Assembly: GCA_903813345.2 (NCBI GenBank)
Contig: CAIIXF020000009.1
Location: forward strand, 37,007,759-37,071,758
Reading direction: 5' to 3'
DNA: 64,000 bases
Source of the DNA: Owenia fusiformis
Lineage: Eukaryota; Annelida; Polychaeta; Sabellida; Oweniidae
In this document: positions 57,600 through 64,000 of the stretch, piece by piece
Position numbering within the stretch: the first letter of the stretch is position 1
Layout of the letters: each line of letters begins with the position of its first letter
Position numbers and translations under genes: made by a program
Notes under the pieces: model-generated
What the model was told of the DNA's origin: nothing
What the model saw: only the letters and a program-made list of their open reading frames with translations
Databases searched by the model: none

Positions 57600-59307
57600 C
57601 TTTTTTTTATATTTTGACATAGAAAAATTAATTATTTATGGAATTCATTTTTTAATTTATTTTACATTTTTGACACACATATTCATGGTCTTAGGGTTAA
57701 ATTCATTTTTTGGGGTAAGGGTTAAATTCATTTTTTGAATTTTTTCATTTCTCGTTATCAAATTTCCCGCCATTTTTCAAATAAAAGTTGAATTTTTTTT
57801 AATGATGCGCCACTTCAATGGTTTAGCATATCAAAAATATTTTGCAACTAACGTCAGACCTGCCAACCTGAAATTGGTTTTGAACGAGGTCATGGTGAAT
57901 AAAAGTTAAATGAAAGTTCATTTAGTCAAATGAAATGGGAAAACAAAAGAATATGACAAAAATTAATGAGTAATCAGGCTGATTATTAAAAGCCCATGAT
58001 GTAAGTTGGCCCTGAACAAGTATTATGAGGGTTCCTTTGCTCGCTCAGTTTTTACAGAAAATATACATCTCCCTGCTGTAAAACTGAAAGTAAAAGAAAG
58101 AAGTCCAATAATCAAGGTTACTGACTGTAGATTTAGCTCAAACACGGTAGATTAAGGGAGATTTCAGTCAAAAATATGGGAGGAAAGAAGAAATTTTGAA
58201 ATACATTTTTCTCTGAACCATTTTAAAGCATTGACGAGTTCATTTCTCGCCTATTCTTGAACCAATTTTCTTAATTTTTCACCAAAATCATGTGAGGATG
58301 AATGCTATGCATTGGTTTGAATTATCGCTTATTAGAATATATATGTGATCTCTAAAAGTTAGTTATAAAAGTTAGTTTTATATAAATTCATAATTAGCAA
58401 TTAAAATAAGTTTCACATTCTTCCATATAACACTGAGTAAGACTACAGTATAAGCCAAAGTGATTTAGACCTTATATGGGGACTTAAAGTGCTATTGATT
58501 ATATAAATTCATAAAGATGTGCATTTATGGTCTTTCTACAGAGCAGAAAACTCATGGGCAATGGTAAATGTTCTATATTTGCAGATATACAGATTTTCAA
58601 TTCTACATAAATACAGTTATATTCTTATTTCTACTTATTCAAGAATTCAAGATGTTTCTGACCAGGGAGCCTACTTAGTGAACTAACTGACACTCAGATT
58701 GGAACATTAATACAAGGATACTATAATGTTCACATGTGTTTAGAATTGTGTTAGAATAATTGTATATGATACAGTAATATGCTGTTCATAGCTTTGTAAC
58801 ATTAACAAGTTTATTACTTCACAATTATTCCATAATAAAATCATCTCTACATAATAAATTATTCTCTGCAATCTATTTTTGTTTTATGAGAACATAAAGT
58901 TAGTAATCTATTATTATCATATTGAAACATTTTACATGTGTGAATTCTAAGGTATAATGCAATGGAAAAGTCAAATCCCTCATGGAATTCTTTAAAAACA
59001 GCCCTCCCCCCCTGCTTCCCTCCCTGGTAAAAGCTGACTACTGGCAGCTGACTACTGAGAGTGGCAGAATACAAATGTAGTCAGTGCCCGGGAGTTAGTG
59101 GTCAGCTAACCAAGAATATTGTAGAGGATGATTTCTTCATATGCTTACTACAAAGCTCAAACTTATATACCAATTTACCATTTTTTAAATTACATTTTCC
59201 AAATTTGTGTTCATTTCATTCGTTTTACCGTTCATTAAACAAACTTTTTAGTTTAAAAATATATTTTATCATTTAATTTCCCATTCCAAATAAACAAACG
59301 TGTCATT
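57600..59307. other. Unique AT-rich interior of the hAT-like element, no gene recognised
   Basis: About 1.7 kb without a convincing coding frame. A small CAGCTGACTACTG repeat lies near 59030-59060. Confidence 0.5.
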
Positions 59308-60570
59308 TTGGAACTTGATCCACATGCTGCACATGAGAGATGTATAGTTGAAACTTGGCAAGATGCTATTCGAACATGCAACATGGCAGCATGCCACTTG
59401 GCAACTTGGTCCACATGCTGCACATGTGAGTCGTATGGTTTAAACGTGGCAAGATGCTATCTGTACATGCAACATGGTACCATGTCACTTGGCAACTTGG
59501 TCCACATGCTGCACATGCGAGCTGTATAGTTTAAACTTGGCAAGATGCTATTTGTACATGCAACATGGTACCATGTCACTTGGCAACTTGGTCCACATGC
59601 TGCACATGCGAGTTGTATAGTTTAAACTTGGCAAGATGCTATTTCAACATGCAACATGGTAGCATGTCACTTGCTAACTTGGTCCACATGCTGCACATGC
59701 GAGACGAGATGTATAGTTTAAACTTGGCAAGATGCTATCTGTACATGCAACATGGTACCATGTCACTTGGCAACTTGGTCCACATGCTGCACATGCGAGT
59801 TGTATAGTTTAAACTTGGCAATATGCTATTTCAACATGCAACATGGTAGCATGTCACTTGCTAACTTGGTCCACATGCTGCACATGCGAGATGTACAGTT
59901 TAAACTTGGCAAGATGCTATTTGAACATGCAACATGGCAGCATGTCACTTGCTAACTTGGTCCACATGCAGCACATGCGAGATGTATAGTTTAAACTTGG
60001 CAAGATGCTATTTGAACATGCAACATGGTACCATGTCACTTGCTAACTTGGTCCACATGCTGCACATGCGAGATGTATAGTTTAAACTTGGCAAGATGCT
60101 ATTTGAACATGCAACATGGCAGCATGTCACTTGCTAACTTGGTCCACATGCAGCACATGCGAGATATATAGTTTAAACTTGGCAAGATGCTATTTGAACA
60201 TGCAACATGGTAGCATGTCACTTGCTAACTTGGTCCACATGCTGCACATGCAAGATGTATAGTTTAAACTTGGCAAGATGCTATTTGAACATGTAACATG
60301 GCAGCATGTCACTTGCTAACTTGGTCCACATGCTGCACATGCGAGATGTATAGTTTAAACTTGACAAGATGCTATTTGAACATGCAACATGGTACCATGT
60401 CACTTGCTAACTTGGTCCACATGCTGCACATGCGAGGTTTATCATTAAGACTTCGAAAATTTTGAATATGGGACTTGGCAGCATGTGACTTGTAACTTGG
60501 TCCACATGCTGGGCAACATGTATACTTCGTACTTGGCAAGATGCTAATTGTACTTGGTGCACATGGCATG
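59308..60570 (+). repeat. 91-bp minisatellite, about 13 units
   Basis: Units read TTGGTCCACATGCTGCACAT, GCGAGATGTATAGTTTAAAC, TTGGCAAGATGCTATTTGAA and CATGCAACATGGTAGCATGT. Alternation of GGTACCATG and GGCAGCATG variants suggests partial two-unit higher order. Several open frames cross the units, but the unit is not a multiple of three and the frames change, so they are not coding. Confidence 0.9.
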
Positions 60571-62180
60571 TAGTACCCCGGTGGCCTTAGCTGATCGAGG
60601 CAAGGTAAACATGAGACATCTATTGATGGTATAAAAAGAACGTTGTTGTAACGTGTTCGTAAAGTTCGTTAGTGTGGAAAACATAACAAACAGGAACGTT
60701 TGATTTTTTACTACATTGGTCCATATGTGACGTAACTCAAACGTTAAAATTCAACGTTGTCAAAATAGGCTTTTAATATCAAAATATTTGTTGGTGGAAA
60801 AAACATGACAAAAACTTTGTGTTCTCACTAAGTCGGTTCATTTCCGACGTATTGAAATAACCTCAAAACGTGACGTCAATAATGACGTTCATGGACTGTA
60901 TTGATCTGACGTTATTTATATATTCAGCAAAACGTCGATGGATGGTTGAATTTCAACATTATGGAAATGGCTTCAAAATATTTGTGAGTTAAGGAAACGT
61001 TACAAAGACGTCAATATGTTCTCACTAAATCGGTTCATTACCGACGTTATCTTAAAGTTAAAAGTTAACGTTGTCAAAACGTTCTTACGATGTGAAATAA
61101 CCTCAAAACGTGACGTCGAAAATAACGTACATGTATCGTCCAGATCCAACGTTATAAATAAAACAAAATTCCTAACCCTGCTAGGAACGTTAAGTACCCG
61201 GTCACCCGGGTTTTTACACAAACCCGAGAAGCTAGGTCTAAACTAGGATGAAGAAAAGTATTTTCTTCATCCTAGGTCTTAAAGAATTATGATATTCAAT
61301 ATTTTTAAGTCAAAAATAAAATTTTATTTGCAGTTTGTCTGGAGTTCTCTTATAGACTTATAGTACCAGCCAAATCTCAGGGACTAGAAATTTTGCCCAA
61401 CAATGCACTGCTGTTCGATAGTTTTACCCTATACGAGACACAGCTTTTTAAAATAATCGATCCAGCAAACAGTGACGTCCATGTCACGTTGCTCATAAGT
61501 AGCATATAAGTTCCTAGAAGACGTTGCACATTTTCGTTCTTTACACATCGAGGCAAGGTAAACATGAGACATCTATTGATGGTATAAAAAGAACGTTGTT
61601 GTAACGTGTTCGTAAAGTTGGTTAGTGTGGAAAACATAACAAACAGGAACGTTTGATTTTTTACTACATTGGTCCATATGTGACGTAACTCAAACGTTAA
61701 AATTCAACGTTGTCAAAATAGGCTTTTAATATCAAAATATTTGTTGGTGGAAAAAACATGACAAAAACTTTGTGTTCTCACTAAGTCGGTTCATTTCCGA
61801 CGTATTGAAATAACCTCAAAACGTGACGTCAATAATGACGTTCATGGACTGTATTGATCTGACGTTATTTATATATTCAGCAAAACGTCGATGGATGGTT
61901 GAATTTCAACATTATGGAAATGGCTTCAAAATATTTGTGAGTTAAGGAAACGTTACAAAGACGTCAATATGTTCTCACTAAATCGGTTCATTACCGACGT
62001 TATCTTAAAGTTAAAAGTTAACGTTGTCAAAACGTTCTTACGATGTGAAATAACCTCAAAACGTGACGTCGAAAATAACGTACATGTATCGTCCAGATCC
62101 AACGTTATAAATAAAACAAAATTCCTAACCCTGCTAGGAACGTTAAGTACCCGGTCACCCGGATTTTTACACAAACCCGA

Positions 62181-63144
62181 AAATTGGACGTTGTTACAAC
62201 TTCGAGCCAGTTCAAAATTTTGATGGCATCCATGCTCGTTGCAGGCTACTGTTCGCAGACCGACCTAACTCATCGAATTATTTCCTGAAGTCGGTCAATC
62301 CTTACAACAATATGGTCAGTTTTGAGGGACTTGATATAACACGATTCCTCGACGTTCTTAAAGAGTTCGAAATGCTAGTTTCTCATTACATCCATTCGTT
62401 TTAAATTTTAGTACCACAGAACATGGTGTGACTGCAGGGGGTAGTATTTTTAGGATTGAATAGGGCGTTTCAAGAAGTGGTGTTGTACCATCATGATAGA
62501 CCATGACATCTCATTTCTTCTCAGCCCTGAGATGTTTCAGGTGAAACAGAAAGATGCTATGAGTATCAGAATGGTGATGTACTAGCGTGTATCTAAAGAT
62601 TGCATTAGCCTACTTTCTATGAATTAACGTCGACGGCATTCGGCGTTCGCAGCAATATTGTTTATAAACACATAAATATCATTCTGATTTATCAGAGTCC
62701 CTCTTTACCTAACGTTTTTGAGAGAACTATTCCAAAAGGATAGTAAAGGCTGTGGATCCCACAATGCATAAATATAACTTCATATATTCAAGAATTTAAT
62801 AGCGATAATTGAAGAAGTTTAAACTAGCCTAGATTGTCTTGGACTACTCACATTGAAATCAAATTGTGTAGAGAGATTTGACACGAGTATACAGCTATTG
62901 AGCAATATTTGTAATCATGAGTCGAAAACGGACTATGTGTCTTAAAAGTTGTGTAATAACTAAAACATCTTCACATTTGTTGGTTACCATGACAACAAAT
63001 AACAAAAATTAATGTTTAAAATGACTTATACTAGGAAAGTGTTTATGTTCTAATACAGATTTTAAAACATGCATGGATTTCTAGGACAAATTACTATATA
63101 TATCTAGTAACGGGTGACGTGTTCTGTATCACGATGCCACGTTA
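62181..63144. other. No gene recognised
   Basis: Intergenic sequence between the tandem duplication and the Harbinger-like MITE. No repeat or coding feature can be supported. Confidence 0.5.
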
Positions 63145-63634
63145 CACCCCAGTCACATGTGTCGCACGGCGGCCGCAAGTCGACCGCAGAACAATTAAAT
63201 CGGTGAATTTCTGCGGCGAGCGTAGAAAAACTACGCTCGCCTTGCGTCCTCCGTACGGCGTATCCAGTTTTTTACAGGCCGCAGGGTCGCCGTAGAAATT
63301 ATAAATCGGAGTTACAATATTTGTTCATTTCTGAGGTCCCCGTAGAAATCAACTGGCTCAACAAGATTGAATCATTATTTGTCAATGTTTCACGATCACT
63401 TTTCATTTGATATTACATCCTAGCACTATGAATAACATTTATAAATTGTCCCGATGTAAATAAAATGAAATAAGTATTATTTATCAACAGAAATTTAAAA
63501 TTCACCGTGCGGCTGCCGTGGGAAATGAGACTGCAAAAGTATGAGAGCGCAGAAATTCCACGGCGAGCGTAGAAATATTACTGGCCGCAGAAATGATAGA
63601 CCGCAAGGTCGCCGTAGGAAATGTGACTGGGGTG
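63145..63634. mobile_element. 490-bp PIF/Harbinger-like MITE, TSD TTA
   Basis: The termini CACCCCAGTCACAT and ATGTGACTGGGGTG are exact inverted repeats, and TTA is duplicated at 63142-63144 and 63635-63637, the TWA-type target of PIF/Harbinger. Subterminal GCGAGCGTAGAAA and GGTCGCCGTAG motifs repeat at both ends. The AT-rich centre is non-coding. A truncated relative is at 11030-11428. Confidence 0.85.
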
Positions 63635-63637
63635 TTA

Positions 63638-64000
63638 GACTGTTCAGATTGCCCAAAGAGAAATCATAATTTATATTTCCATATGTTACATTGTCAGTAT
63701 GTCAATGTCAGAATTGAGAGGTCATTTCATAGGAAATTAAGGACCCAAAAATATAGTCAAATTCCATCAAATTAAACCATTTTGATCAAGGCAATTTGAT
63801 CTAATTATTTGTCATAATCCCAAGTGTCTAATGTTTATCACCGTAGTGTCTGTAGTAAAGTGATGCCCGAAATACAGAATCCGAGAGTGATGTGGTCCAA
63901 TCTTGGTGACGTCATGCCTTTGTTGCCTATGTTACAGTAATCCGTTTGACAACAAGAGCGACAGTCCTTGGTTCCTGAAATAGACATCAAACAATATGGT
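63638..64000. other. No gene recognised
   Basis: End of the window; AT-rich sequence with no feature that can be supported. Confidence 0.5.

Larger units (their letters stand above)
55042..60593. mobile_element. 5.55-kb hAT-like non-autonomous element, 8-bp TSD ATCGAGGC
   Basis: ATCGAGGC occurs at 55034-55041 and again at 60594-60601, while the tandem sister copy has a single ATCGAGGC at 61547-61554 with no insertion. The termini CATTTATGGCCACCGGG and, inverted, CAGCTAAGGCCACCGGGG are imperfect TIRs that continue into CATGCCATGT. An 8-bp duplication and CA-initial ends fit hAT elements. The interior consists of a left array, a central minisatellite, about 1.7 kb of unique AT-rich sequence and a right 91-bp array. 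No transposase is visible. Confidence 0.8.
54716..62180 (+). repeat. 953-bp tandem duplication, first copy interrupted by a 5.55-kb insertion
   Basis: Copy 1 is 54716-55041 plus 60594-61227 (sharing the duplicated ATCGAGGC). Copy 2 is 61229-62180. The 326-base left part (offset 6513) and the 634-base right part (offset 953) each match with only a few substitutions seen. The left part contains a perfect hairpin (CTAGGATGAAGAAAA, loop GTA, TTTTCTTCATCCTAG). The right part is rich in AACGTT and TGACGTCA-like strings and ends with a CGGGTTT-AAACCCG hairpin. Open frames in the two right parts are identical by descent and show no recognisable protein. Confidence 0.9.

Noticed and set aside
59308-59955. 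Three similar open frames of 67-80 codons in the 91-bp array
   Set aside because: They arise from the repeated unit, change frame because the unit is not a multiple of three, and contain no protein motif.
61195-61245. Helitron 3' end (hairpin followed by CTAG)
   Set aside because: The hairpin is followed by AAGCTAG only at one copy; the second copy continues AAATTGG, and the CTAG belongs to the next tandem unit.
55034-61554. Deletion between two ATCGAGGC repeats as the origin of the short second unit
   Set aside because: The 5.55-kb segment has its own inverted termini exactly abutting the 8-bp repeats, so insertion with target duplication explains the data better.
61016-62223. Repeated 73-84-codon frames on both strands in the duplicated segment
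   Set aside because: They are the same DNA duplicated, overlap on both strands, and lack recognisable features.
1-64000. Retrovirus, LTR element, Polinton or CRISPR
   Set aside because: No protease/integrase/envelope or capsid motifs, no LTR-like flanking pair with primer-site features, and no regularly spaced repeat-spacer array. The tandem arrays are minisatellites.

Overview
The window is AT-rich metazoan nuclear DNA with few genes and many repeats. Only two host genes can be supported. The spliced U-box gene, the Ras-family gene, mariner relics, a Jockey/CR1-like LINE and long GT/CGTCC-rich dispersed repeats suggest a marine invertebrate, plausibly a deuterostome such as a hemichordate, echinoderm or amphioxus. 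I cannot fix the species from sequence alone. I saw no CRISPR array, bacterial operon, intact tRNA or rRNA gene, or recognisable retrovirus, LTR element or Polinton.

Layout. 1-5.5 kb has no gene apart from a small foldback element. 5.5-15.7 kb is a transposon cluster: a 3.0-kb element (5525-8547, TSD GATAT) with a coherent three-exon gene of 228 aa, a foldback MITE nested in its intron (7052-7575, TSD ACTTT), and a 4.8-kb element (10059-14833, TSD ATTCA) with a two-exon zinc-finger ORF. All three share one plan: CAC terminus, 5-bp target duplication, a palindrome inside the terminal repeat, then an ATG; the two larger elements also carry a splice donor after it. 15.8-21.8 kb holds further foldback elements, degenerate tandem repeats and a Tc1/mariner transposase fragment. 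25.4-28.5 kb holds two minisatellites, one split by a mariner relic at a visible TA target.

32.6-34.3 kb is an intronless Ras-like GTPase of the RASD/Ras-dva type with a 340-residue disordered N-terminal extension and a C-terminal CTIS prenylation box. 36.1-37.3 kb is a non-autonomous element with a 9-bp target duplication. 38.3-50.1 kb is STUB1/CHIP (TPR co-chaperone and U-box E3 ligase) in seven exons that join in frame to 274 aa. Its 6.1-kb fifth intron contains a 5'-truncated LINE, a second mariner relic and several dispersed repeats. The donor of exon 6 lies in a fourfold 23-bp tandem repeat.

50-64 kb has no recognised gene. Its main feature is a 953-bp tandem duplication (54716-62180). 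One copy is interrupted by a 5.55-kb hAT-like element (55042-60593, 8-bp TSD ATCGAGGC) built largely of minisatellites; the other copy keeps the uninterrupted site. A 490-bp PIF/Harbinger-like MITE with TTA duplication lies at 63145-63634, and a broken relative sits inside the 4.8-kb element. The two host genes act in different processes (GTPase signalling and chaperone-linked ubiquitination), and nothing suggests they work together.
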